From Treponema sp. (GTDB taxonomy: Bacteria > Spirochaetota > Spirochaetia > Treponematales > Breznakiellaceae), in the NCBI GenBank assembly GCA_031271075.1, contig JAISWN010000202.1, positions 1 through 5,792 on the forward strand: DNA of 5,792 nucleotides, read 5' to 3'. Position numbers and translations under genes: made by a program. How positions within the stretch are numbered: position 1 is the first letter of the stretch; each line of letters begins with the position of its first letter. The notes beneath the pieces were generated by a model. It saw only the letters and a program-made list of their open reading frames with translations. It made no database searches and was not told the DNA's origin. Shown here piece after piece: positions 1-5,711 of this stretch.

Positions 1-1763
1 CCCACCGACACCCGGACGGTGAGGGGCATCTTGAGGAGCCCCGCCGACATGGCCTGCCACTTGGAAGCCTGGTTGAAGATCTCGTCCCCCGCCCGGCCCA
101 TGAAGTCGCAGTACATAAGTTCCACCACCGCCCGGCCGCCGCATATAGCGTAGCCCACCCCGGAACCCACAATGGCCCCCTCGGAAATGGGGCTGTTGAA
201 AAGCCGGTGATAGGGCAGGGCCTCGGTAAGGCCCCGGTAGACCGCGAAAGCGCCGCCCCAGTCGCGGTTCTCCTCCCCCCAGGCCGCCATGGTGGGATCG
301 ATGGTGAAACGGTGCAGCATGGCCTCAAAGAGGGCGTCCCGGTACTGGAAGGTCCTGTTTTTGCTTAGCGGCTTGCCCTGGGCGTCAAAGGCGTAGCGGG
401 CCTTCTCCTTCAGAGCCTTGACCCGGGGGTTGTTTTCGCCGGCCTCAAGAAGGGCCGGTTTGCCCTCCTCCATTTTTTCAAGTTTTTTGTTGGAGAACAT
501 CACCGATTCGATGAAGGCCGCCGGGGCGCGGGGGCTTTCGGTGTCGCTGGCGGCAAGTTTTACCACTCCGGTCAACTTTTTGTTGATCGAAGCCCGCATG
601 TTTTCAATTTCGGATTCGCCGGTAACGCCGTTCTTCACCAGGTATTGGGAGTATTCCACAATGGCGTCGGTTTTCTGCCAGGCCTCGATCTCCTCTTTCG
701 TGCGGTAACTTGAGGCGTCGGACGGCGAGTGGCCGGAGATCCGGTAGGTGATGGTATCCATCAGTACCGGGCCTTCCCCCGCCAGGAGTATCTCCTTTTT
801 GCGGGCCACGGCGTCGGCCACCGCCAGGGGCTTGTAACCGTCCACCCGTTCCGCGTGGAGGTTGTCCGGGTTGACCCCGGCGCCTACCCTGGCGAGAATC
901 CGGTAGCCCATGGTTTCGCCGGAGGTCTGGCCGCCCATGCCGTAGAAGTTGTTAAAGAAGTTGTAGAGGATGGGAGGCGCGCCGTGGGGACCCTCCTTGG
1001 GCCAGAGGGTCTTGAACTGATCCATGGAGCCCAGGCAGATGGCTTCCCACACCGGGCCGCAGCCCAGGGCGGCGTCTCCCACGTTGGAGATGACGATGCC
1101 GGGTTTGGAATTGATCCGCTTGTAGAGGGCCGCGCCGGTGGCTATGTCCGCCGACCCGCCCACGATGGCGTTGTTGGGCATGGAGCCGAAGGGGAGGAAG
1201 TAGGCGTGCATACTGCCGCCCAGGCCCCGGTTGAACCCGGCTTTCCTGGCGAAGATCTCACCCAAAGCGCCGTAAAGCACGAAGTTTTCAGCCAGATCCT
1301 TAACGGAACCGTGGGGAACCTTCTCCGCCATACGCAGGGTGTCGCCGTCAAGGAATTCCCTCATGATGGTTTCCAGGCTTTTCTCGTCCAGCTTCTCCAC
1401 CGCCGAAAGGCACTTGGCCAGGATCTCCCCGTGGCTGCGGTGGGAACCGAAGATAAGATCGTCGATACCCAGGTTGACGCACTGGCCTACCGCGGCCGCC
1501 TCCTGCCCCATGGACAGGTGGGCCGGCCCCTTGTGGTTGTACTCAATGCCGTTCCAGGCCCCCTGGATCTTGAAGGCGTTCATCATGTTTTCAAATTCCC
1601 TGATGACCATCATGTCGTAGAGAATCCGGGTAAGCCCTTCCCTGCCGTAGGTCTCCAGTTCCTTCCCGAAGTCGCTTTTGTACTGGTTAACCGGGATGTC
1701 CCTGATCTTGAGGGTCTGGGGCTTCCTCGCCTCAGCGGGATCCACAAAAATTGATTTAGGCAT
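1..1763 (-). CDS. Fused E1 alpha-beta subunit of a 2-oxoacid/acetoin dehydrogenase complex (3' end outside window)
   Basis: Thiamine-diphosphate-dependent E1 that decarboxylates a 2-oxoacid (or cleaves acetoin) and passes the acyl group to E2 lipoyl-lysine; cytoplasmic. The frame is open from ATG at 1763 to the left edge (587 codons, protein begins [14 protein letters not shown]). The alpha half (about residues 20-400) shows HRSHG at 108-112, GLGGSMHAY near 183-191, a cofactor motif starting GDAALG at 229 and closing with [10 protein letters not shown] near 271, and [10 protein letters not shown] near 340-350. A charged linker follows, then a beta half from about residue 473 with [12 protein letters not shown] (E497 aligns with the catalytic Glu of GEDVG in E1 beta), [10 protein letters not shown] and the ELMYCDF...NQASKW region. 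Only about 115 of some 330 beta residues are present, so the full protein should be near 800. GDA replaces the usual GDG, and about 13 extra residues lie inside the cofactor motif. Last gene of the visible operon, 12 bp after E3. Substrate (pyruvate, branched-chain oxoacid or acetoin) is unresolved. Confidence 0.93.
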   Translation of the reverse strand, partial: MPKSIFVDPAEARKPQTLKIRDIPVNQYKSDFGKELETYGREGLTRILYDMMVIREFENMMNAFKIQGAWNGIEYNHKGPAHLSMGQEAAAVGQCVNLGIDDLIFGSHRSHGEILAKCLSAVEKLDEKSLETIMREFLDGDTLRMAEKVPHGSVKDLAENFVLYGALGEIFARKAGFNRGLGGSMHAYFLPFGSMPNNAIVGGSADIATGAALYKRINSKPGIVISNVGDAALGCGPVWEAICLGSMDQFKTLWPKEGPHGAPPILYNFFNNFYGMGGQTSGETMGYRILARVGAGVNPDNLHAERVDGYKPLAVADAVARKKEILLAGEGPVLMDTITYRISGHSPSDASSYRTKEEIEAWQKTDAIVEYSQYLVKNGVTGESEIENMRASINKKLTGVVKLAASDTESPRAPAAFIESVMFSNKKLEKMEEGKPALLEAGENNPRVKALKEKARYAFDAQGKPLSKNRTFQYRDALFEAMLHRFTIDPTMAAWGEENRDWGGAFAVYRGLTEALPYHRLFNSPISEGAIVGSGVGYAICGGRAVVELMYCDFMGRAGDEIFNQASKWQAMSAGLLKMPLTVRVSV

Positions 1764-1770
1764 ACACGCA

Positions 1771-1776
1771 CTCCTT
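1771..1776 (-). promoter_or_regulatory. Ribosome binding site of the E1 gene, overlapping the E3 stop codon
   Basis: AAGGAG lies 7 nt before the ATG at 1763 and shares bases with the E3 stop codon (read together as TAAAGGAG). This fixes the E1 start and suggests translational coupling to E3. Confidence 0.85.
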
Positions 1777-3173
1777 TATTGTATATTCCAGACTGCTTCG
1801 CGGATAACTTCACAGACCGAAGGGTGGGGAAAGACCATTTCCTTCACGTCCCTTACCCGCATTTCGTTTTCGATGAGAGCCGCCGCTCCCCATATCATTT
1901 CCGAGGCGTAGGGGCCCAGTATATGGACGCCCAATATCCTGCCTCCGGCCCTATCGCCGCCTGCCTCCTCGACGATTACCTTTACGTTGCCCGGCGATCT
2001 GAGGCCGTTTTCGGCGATGAAGCGGCCGGACACCAGCATGGGCGCAACGGCTTTCCTGACGGCGATGCCCTTCGCCGCGGCCTCCTGTTCGGTAAGGCCC
2101 ACGCCGGCGGCTTCGGGTATGCTGTAGACCGCCCAGGGGATGGCGTTGTACCGCATGGTGTCGGCGCTGCTTCCCCCTTCAAGAAAGGCGCAGATGTCGT
2201 TTACCGCCACCTCCGCCATGCGGTAGGCCGAATGGGCCAGCATACTCCTGCCGTTCACGTCTCCAGCGGCCCATACGCCGGGTAGGTTGGTCCGCATCCT
2301 GTCGTCCACGCTGACGCCTTTGCCCGTTACGTCGATGCCCGCCTCTTTCGCGCCCCAGGACGAAGTCTCCGCCCGCCGGCCCACCGCCATAAGAACCAGA
2401 TCCGCCTCCACCGATTCCTCTTTGCCCCCTTTGGTGGTGACTGACACCACGGCTCCTTCGATGGAACCGTCAACCCGGGTAACCTGGCAGCCCAGGTGGA
2501 AACCCGTGTTTTTCAGGGAGCGCCGCAGAAGGGGGGCCTGATCCTTATCCATGGGGGGGATGATTTCATCCAGCATTTCCACCACCTCAACCCGGCTTCC
2601 CAGGGTCCCGAAGAGGCTGGCAAATTCGATGCCGATAACGCCGCCGCCGATGACGCAGAGTTTCGCCGGAACTTCCTTTACCGAAAGGAGGCCGGTGGAA
2701 TCCAGTACATGGGGGTTGTCTTTCGCGCCGGGTATGGGCGGCATGACCGGTACGGAGCCCGTGGCCACAAGAACGGCCCTGGCCTCGTAGAGGGTTCCCT
2801 CAACCCTGACGCCCCTAAAGGGGCCTTTCAGTTCCAGTACCCCCACGCCGTTTACCAGCTCCACCTTGCAGCGTTTCATCTGGGAGGCCAGGCCGGCCCG
2901 CAGGGTCTCCACCACCTTTTCCTTCCAGGCCATCATCTCGCCCACGTTGAAGGTCACTTCCGCCGCGTGAACGCCGAACTGGGCGCCCTCCCGGGCGTGG
3001 AGGTAGTGCTTGGCCGAGTTGAGCAGGGTCTTGGTGGGAATGCAGCCCACGTTGAGGCAGGTTCCGCCCAGAAACCCCTTCTCCACCAGGAGGACGCTCT
3101 TGCCCCGGTGGCCCAGGCGCTCGGCGGCCAGGTAACCCCCCGGCCCCCCGCCTATTACAATCACATCATACAT
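1776..3173 (-). CDS. lpd: Dihydrolipoamide dehydrogenase (E3)
   Basis: FAD- and NAD-dependent disulfide oxidoreductase that reoxidises the dihydrolipoyl group of E2 and makes NADH; 465 residues, normal for the family. An N-terminal FAD-binding motif GGGPGG sits at 8-13. The redox-active disulfide is in GGTCLNVGCIPTK (C39 and C44). The NAD-binding motif GGGVIG is at 176-181, the second FAD contact VWAAGD near 300-305, and the C-terminal dimerisation domain ends with HPSVCE, giving the catalytic pair H450 and E455. The usual HAHPT context is here FPHPS, but the catalytic residues are kept. A small Gly/Arg-rich insertion (GGDRAGG, about 406-412) lies in the C-terminal domain. The gene sits 9 bp after E2 and 12 bp before E1, so it is probably dedicated to this complex, although an E3 can serve several complexes and the glycine cleavage system. 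All catalytic features look intact. Confidence 0.97.
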   Translation of the reverse strand: MYDVIVIGGGPGGYLAAERLGHRGKSVLLVEKGFLGGTCLNVGCIPTKTLLNSAKHYLHAREGAQFGVHAAEVTFNVGEMMAWKEKVVETLRAGLASQMKRCKVELVNGVGVLELKGPFRGVRVEGTLYEARAVLVATGSVPVMPPIPGAKDNPHVLDSTGLLSVKEVPAKLCVIGGGVIGIEFASLFGTLGSRVEVVEMLDEIIPPMDKDQAPLLRRSLKNTGFHLGCQVTRVDGSIEGAVVSVTTKGGKEESVEADLVLMAVGRRAETSSWGAKEAGIDVTGKGVSVDDRMRTNLPGVWAAGDVNGRSMLAHSAYRMAEVAVNDICAFLEGGSSADTMRYNAIPWAVYSIPEAAGVGLTEQEAAAKGIAVRKAVAPMLVSGRFIAENGLRSPGNVKVIVEEAGGDRAGGRILGVHILGPYASEMIWGAAALIENEMRVRDVKEMVFPHPSVCEVIREAVWNIQ

Positions 3174-3178
3174 AAAGG

Positions 3179-3184
3179 CTCCTT
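3179..3184 (-). promoter_or_regulatory. Ribosome binding site of the E3 gene, overlapping the E2 stop codon
   Basis: AAGGAG, 5 nt before the ATG at 3173, overlaps the TAA of E2 (read as TAAGGAG). This supports the chosen E3 start and coupled translation of the two genes. Confidence 0.85.
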
Positions 3185-4607
3185 ATTTCGCGATCCAGAT
3201 ATCAATATCCCTGATGGCCGCGCTCAGGGTCTTGAGAAATTCCGCCGCCGGAGCCCCGTCTACCGCCGCGTGATCGATGGTAAGGCTCAGGCCCAGGTGG
3301 GGGAGTATCTCGTACTGGCCGGGGCTTGTCTCGGCGGGTTTGGGCTGTATGCCGCAGACCCCCAGGATGGCCACTTCCGGGATGTTGATGATGGGGGAAA
3401 AACTTTCGACCCCGGTGTTGCCCAGGTTCGTCACCGTTAGGGTGGAACCGTGGAGATCCTCCGGGGAAACGGCGCCCCCCCGGCAGGCCTCGGCAAGTTC
3501 CCGGGCCCTTTGGGAAATCTGGATCAGGGAAAGCCGGTGGGCGTTCCGGATAACCGGAACCATGAGCCCCCGGGGGGTGGCTACGGCGCAGCCCAGGTGC
3601 ACGTTTTTGAAGGTCCGGATAAAGCCCTCTTTTTTATGGGCGTTCATGTAGGGGTAGAGGGGCAGGGTCCGGGAAACCGCGAAGAGGATCAGATCGTTCA
3701 CTGTGATCCTGCTTAAGCCCAGGCCGGGATCGCACGCCTTGAAACGGGCCCGGAACTGCTGGAGCTTCACCACCGGAACGCTGGTGTTCAGGGTAAAGGC
3801 CGCCGTGGTGTTATGGGAAGCCATCATCTGATCGGCAATGAGCCTGCGGATCCCCTTGATGGGCGTATCGGTGTACTCATCCGCCGGGGCCGCGCCCGCT
3901 ATCGCTTCCGCCGCCGGAGCCCGGCCTTCGGTCTCAGCCCGGCCGGTTTCAGCCTGGCCGAAATCGGCATGGCCGAGATCGGCCAAGGTAAGCCTGCCCC
4001 CGATCCCCGACCCGGAACCGGCGGCAAAGGCGGGAAGCCCCGAGGCGATTCGCCGCCTCAGCTCGTCCTTCGCCGCCCCGGTAAGGGGCGGCCGCGCCGC
4101 GGCCGCCGCGGTCACATCCGCCGCGATGATCCTGCCCCCGGGGCCATTGCCTATCAGGGCCCGGAGATCCACCGCCTCCCGGCCGGCCAGCTTTTTCGCC
4201 CGGGGTGACGCGGCCGGGTAAGCGCCGTCCGGGGAACTTGCGGCGGAAACCGCCGCGGCCCCGTCCGCCCTTGGCGGGGCATTTCCCGCCGGGGCTTCCC
4301 CGCTTCCGGCCCCGCCGGATACCGCGCCGGCCGCGGCCTCCTCTCCAACCAGGGCCTCCCAGTTTTCACCGGGGTTTCCCAGCGCCATGATGGGCCGGAG
4401 TACCGGCACGTCGTCCCCGGCGGGGCGGAGGATCTTCAGTACCGTACCGGCCGCGCCGGCGGGAACCTCAAAAGTCGCCTTGTCGGTTTCAACCACGCAG
4501 ACCGGGGTATCGGCCTTTACCAGGTCCCCTTCCTTCACCAGCCATTCCCCGATGATGCAGGACTCCACCGTGTTACCCTGCCGGGGCATAATCAGTATAT
4601 GGGCCAT
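3183..4607 (-). CDS. Dihydrolipoamide acyltransferase (E2), single lipoyl domain
   Basis: Core of the complex: takes the acyl group from E1 on a swinging lipoyl arm and transfers it to CoA; 474 residues. One N-terminal lipoyl domain (about 1-80) carries the lipoylated lysine K43 in VETDKATFE. An Ala/Gly/Pro-rich linker (about 88-132) leads to a peripheral-subunit-binding domain (133-165, ASPRAKKLAG...GPGGRIIAADV) that should dock E1 and/or E3. A second long linker (about 166-245) holds a short tandem repeat. The catalytic domain (about 246-474) contains TVTNLGNTGVESFSPIIN and the active-site motif DHAAVDG, with His446 and Asp450 kept but the usual Arg of DHRxxDG replaced by Ala. The start is fixed by GAGGAG 6 nt upstream; another ATG at 4611 is out of frame and too close to that site. 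It lies 14 bp after the regulator. Acyl specificity (acetyl or branched-chain) cannot be read from the sequence. Confidence 0.96.
   Translation of the reverse strand: MAHILIMPRQGNTVESCIIGEWLVKEGDLVKADTPVCVVETDKATFEVPAGAAGTVLKILRPAGDDVPVLRPIMALGNPGENWEALVGEEAAAGAVSGGAGSGEAPAGNAPPRADGAAAVSAASSPDGAYPAASPRAKKLAGREAVDLRALIGNGPGGRIIAADVTAAAAARPPLTGAAKDELRRRIASGLPAFAAGSGSGIGGRLTLADLGHADFGQAETGRAETEGRAPAAEAIAGAAPADEYTDTPIKGIRRLIADQMMASHNTTAAFTLNTSVPVVKLQQFRARFKACDPGLGLSRITVNDLILFAVSRTLPLYPYMNAHKKEGFIRTFKNVHLGCAVATPRGLMVPVIRNAHRLSLIQISQRARELAEACRGGAVSPEDLHGSTLTVTNLGNTGVESFSPIINIPEVAILGVCGIQPKPAETSPGQYEILPHLGLSLTIDHAAVDGAPAAEFLKTLSAAIRDIDIWIAK
3921..3983 (-). repeat. Degenerate 15-bp tandem repeat in the E2 linker
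   Basis: Four head-to-tail units encode ADLGH, ADFGQ, AETGR and AETEGR (E2 residues 209-229); the last unit is one codon longer. The first two DNA units are nearly identical (GCCGATCTCGGCCAT and GCCGATTTCGGCCAG). The stretch sits in the flexible linker between the subunit-binding and catalytic domains, so it probably sets linker length rather than catalysis. Confidence 0.8.
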
Positions 4608-4613
4608 TCATTG

Positions 4614-4619
4614 CTCCTC
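4614..4619 (-). promoter_or_regulatory. Ribosome binding site of the E2 gene
   Basis: GAGGAG, 6 nt before the ATG at 4607 and inside the 14-bp gap after the regulator gene. It selects this ATG over the out-of-frame ATG at 4611, which is only 2 nt from the site. Confidence 0.85.
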
Positions 4620-4621
4620 GT

Positions 4622-5416
4622 CTATTTTGCAAACCAGAACCGCTTAACGGCGGCCCCGTTTTCCTCCGTGATACGGGCGATAAGGGGATCCTCCCCCATT
4701 TCGGCGGCCGCTTCCCCAGGGATCTGGGCATCCGTAATGATGCCGTCGGCCCCGGAGAGGGGCATAATGGTTACCGGCCCCGCCTTGCCGTATTTGGCCG
4801 AGTCGCTGAGCAGGACCGTCTGCCGGGCCTGTTCTTTCATTACCTTGATTATCTCCCCCCCTTCCAGAAGATGGGTGGTAATACCGTTCCTGGCGCTGAA
4901 CCCATCGGTGCCGATAAAGGCGATCTTTACGTTGAACCGCCGGATGGTTTCCACGGCGATGGGGCCGACAAAGGATTCGGTGCTGCCGCGGAACTCCCCG
5001 CCGCAGAGGGTGATTTTCAGGGAAGGGTTGTTTTTCGCGGTGTTAAAGGCCAGGGCCGAATTGGTGATCAGGTGGATATCCCGCCTGCCCCCCAGGTAAC
5101 GGCAGAGCAGGGCCAGGGTGGTTCCCGCCTCGATCATGATGGTGTCGCCGTTCCGTACCAGATCGGCCGCTGCCCGTGCGATGTTCTGTTTTTCCTCCAC
5201 CCGCAGGTTCTGCCGTTCCAGGATGTGGGGATGGATCGCCGGAACCGCGCCGCCGTGAACCCGGCTGAGGAGGCCCCGCTTTTCCAGGCCCTTGAGGTCG
5301 GACCGGATAGTTACCCCGGAAACGGCCAGATCCCTGCTCAGATCCGCCACGGTAACGGAGCCCCTTTCAAGAAGGGAGTCAATGATTAGCCGCTCCCTTT
5401 CGCCTGTCTCGGTCAT
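4622..5416 (-). CDS. DeoR-family transcriptional regulator
   Basis: 264-residue DNA-binding regulator of usual family length. The N-terminal winged helix-turn-helix (about 5-57) has the family pattern: ERERLIIDSLLERGSVTVADL, then AVSGVTIRSDLKGLEKRGLL, ending in SRVHGGAV. The C-terminal DeoR sensor domain, related to sugar-phosphate isomerase folds, shows IEAGTT (95-100), LITNSALAF (116-124), GG (139-140), FIGTDGFS (168-174), LLSDSAKYG (202-210) and ITD (227-229). Members of this family usually repress sugar or polyol genes and respond to a phosphorylated sugar. It is the first gene of the operon, 14 bp before E2, so it probably controls itself and the dehydrogenase genes; candidate operator repeats lie just upstream. 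No Shine-Dalgarno precedes the ATG, and the helix-turn-helix begins too soon for a later start. The effector is unknown. Confidence 0.96.
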   Translation of the reverse strand: MTETGERERLIIDSLLERGSVTVADLSRDLAVSGVTIRSDLKGLEKRGLLSRVHGGAVPAIHPHILERQNLRVEEKQNIARAAADLVRNGDTIMIEAGTTLALLCRYLGGRRDIHLITNSALAFNTAKNNPSLKITLCGGEFRGSTESFVGPIAVETIRRFNVKIAFIGTDGFSARNGITTHLLEGGEIIKVMKEQARQTVLLSDSAKYGKAGPVTIMPLSGADGIITDAQIPGEAAAEMGEDPLIARITEENGAAVKRFWFAK

Positions 5417-5424
5417 TGCTTATG

Positions 5425-5453
5425 TTTATACCACAGGCCGCGTGAAAAGGCAA
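5425..5453 (-). promoter_or_regulatory. Sigma70-type promoter of the deoR-E2-E3-E1 operon
   Basis: On the minus strand, TTGCCT (5453-5448, -35) is followed after 17 nt by TATAAA (5430-5425, -10), with TG one base before it (extended -10, TGG-TATAAA). Only 8 nt separate the -10 box from the ATG at 5416, so transcription should start at about 5416-5419 and give a transcript with almost no leader. Match and spacing are good, but this is pattern evidence only. Confidence 0.6.
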
Positions 5454-5488
5454 GTAAAACAAAAGAAAATGGTGAAAGAAATGAAAAA
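5444..5488 (-). promoter_or_regulatory. Candidate DeoR-family operator: TTTC direct repeats
   Basis: The minus strand carries repeated TTTC units (GAAA on the plus strand at 5444, 5465, 5474, 5478 and 5483), including TTTCATTTCTTTC. Several DeoR-family regulators, for example AgaR of enteric bacteria, are known to bind TTTC-type direct repeats. The cluster lies over and just upstream of the predicted -35 box of the regulator's own operon, a natural place for repression. The assignment to this regulator is inferred from position and pattern. Confidence 0.45.
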
Positions 5489-5514
5489 GCGCCACGGCAA
5501 CAGGCTGCCGGCGT
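5484..5514 (-). terminator. Hairpin followed by a T run (possible intrinsic terminator)
   Basis: CGGCA and TGCCG pair around a 6-nt loop (5495-5510) and can be extended by ACGC/GCGC past a 2-nt bulge. On the minus strand the stem is followed at once by TTTTT (5488-5484). This resembles a terminator upstream of the operon promoter, which would shield deoR from transcription arriving from the right. The T run also belongs to the TTTC repeat cluster, so the role is ambiguous. Confidence 0.4.
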
Positions 5515-5542
5515 CCCGATATCGTTCAAAATCTCCAATACC

Positions 5543-5574
5543 CCGGTCTCCCGGACACTGAACCGCTAACGCGG
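5543..5574. repeat. Pair of small GC-rich palindromes
   Basis: CCGG-TCTC-CCGG (5543-5554) and CCGC-TAAC-GCGG (5563-5574) are two 4-bp stems with 4-nt loops, 8 nt apart, close to the hairpin at 5489-5514. Such spacing resembles a dispersed intergenic repeat, but one copy cannot show this. Confidence 0.35.
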
Positions 5575-5619
5575 ACAATTCTACTTTTTACGCTGTATGC
5601 TTAATAGGGCAGGGGCGCC

Positions 5620-5643
5620 GGAAAGGTGTCAGCCACTTTTTTT
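5620..5643 (+). terminator. Weak hairpin with T run, plus strand
   Basis: GGAAAGGTG can pair with CACTTTTTT around a 5-nt loop, with three G-T pairs, and the 3' arm merges into a T run. It could be a weak terminator or attenuator ahead of the frame at 5712. The stem is mostly A-T and G-T, so confidence is low. Confidence 0.25.
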
Positions 5644-5653
5644 GAATTTTCCC

Positions 5654-5683
5654 TTGATTTTCTGGTTTTTTTTAAGATATTGT
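5654..5683 (+). promoter_or_regulatory. Weak candidate promoter for the plus-strand frame at 5712
   Basis: TTGATT (5654-5659) and TATTGT (5678-5683) are 18 nt apart in an AT-rich stretch. Each matches the consensus hexamer at four of six bases. Transcription would start near 5690, leaving a leader of about 20 nt that includes the ribosome binding site at 5701. Confidence 0.3.
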
Positions 5684-5711
5684 TGTAACATTAAGTAAGC
5701 GAGGTCACAAA

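Larger units (their letters stand above)
5417..5711. other. Divergent intergenic control region
   Basis: About 295 bp between deoR (minus) and a partial plus-strand frame. The deoR-proximal third holds the promoter and GAAA/TTTC repeats, the middle has a run of small GC-rich palindromes, and 5634-5700 is AT-rich with long T tracts. No convincing gene is present: short open frames on both strands lack ribosome binding sites or have implausible composition. Confidence 0.7.

Noticed and set aside
729..1754. Long plus-strand open frame (341 codons) opposite E1
   Set aside because: The minus strand carries an uninterrupted E1 with clear catalytic motifs; the plus-strand translation shows no known domain and is a by-product of high GC codon bias.
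2811..2824. GCCCC-TAAA-GGGGC stem inside E3
   Set aside because: Perfect but only 5 bp, lies within a conserved coding region, and has no T run after it; likely chance in GC-rich DNA.
2496..3440. Plus-strand open frame (314 codons) opposite E3 and the end of E2
   Set aside because: It spans the junction of two well-supported minus-strand genes and has a composition typical of antisense frames in GC-rich DNA.
4087..4110. GC palindromes in the E2 linker
   Set aside because: They are the direct result of a run of Ala codons (GCC/GCG) and need no separate explanation.
3813..4221. Overlapping plus-strand frames rich in Arg, Pro and Ala
   Set aside because: They mirror the Ala/Gly/Pro linkers of E2 and have no ribosome binding site or domain.
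5292..5561. Plus-strand basic frame crossing the deoR start, with an internal ATG at 5481
   Set aside because: Most of it is antisense to the regulator's helix-turn-helix; the part outside it lacks a good ribosome binding site and runs through the hairpin region.
5415..5570. Minus-strand frame ending on the deoR start (stop overlaps the ATG) with a hydrophobic Phe/Leu/Ser stretch
   Set aside because: Only TTG or ATT starts are available, and the hydrophobic run comes from the T-rich repeat cluster; a leader peptide would also have to be transcribed from a promoter that I do not see.
5630..5692. Minus-strand 20-codon frame beginning MLQQYLKKNQ
   Set aside because: No Shine-Dalgarno, very short, and made of A-rich sequence that reads as Lys/Asn/Gln codons.
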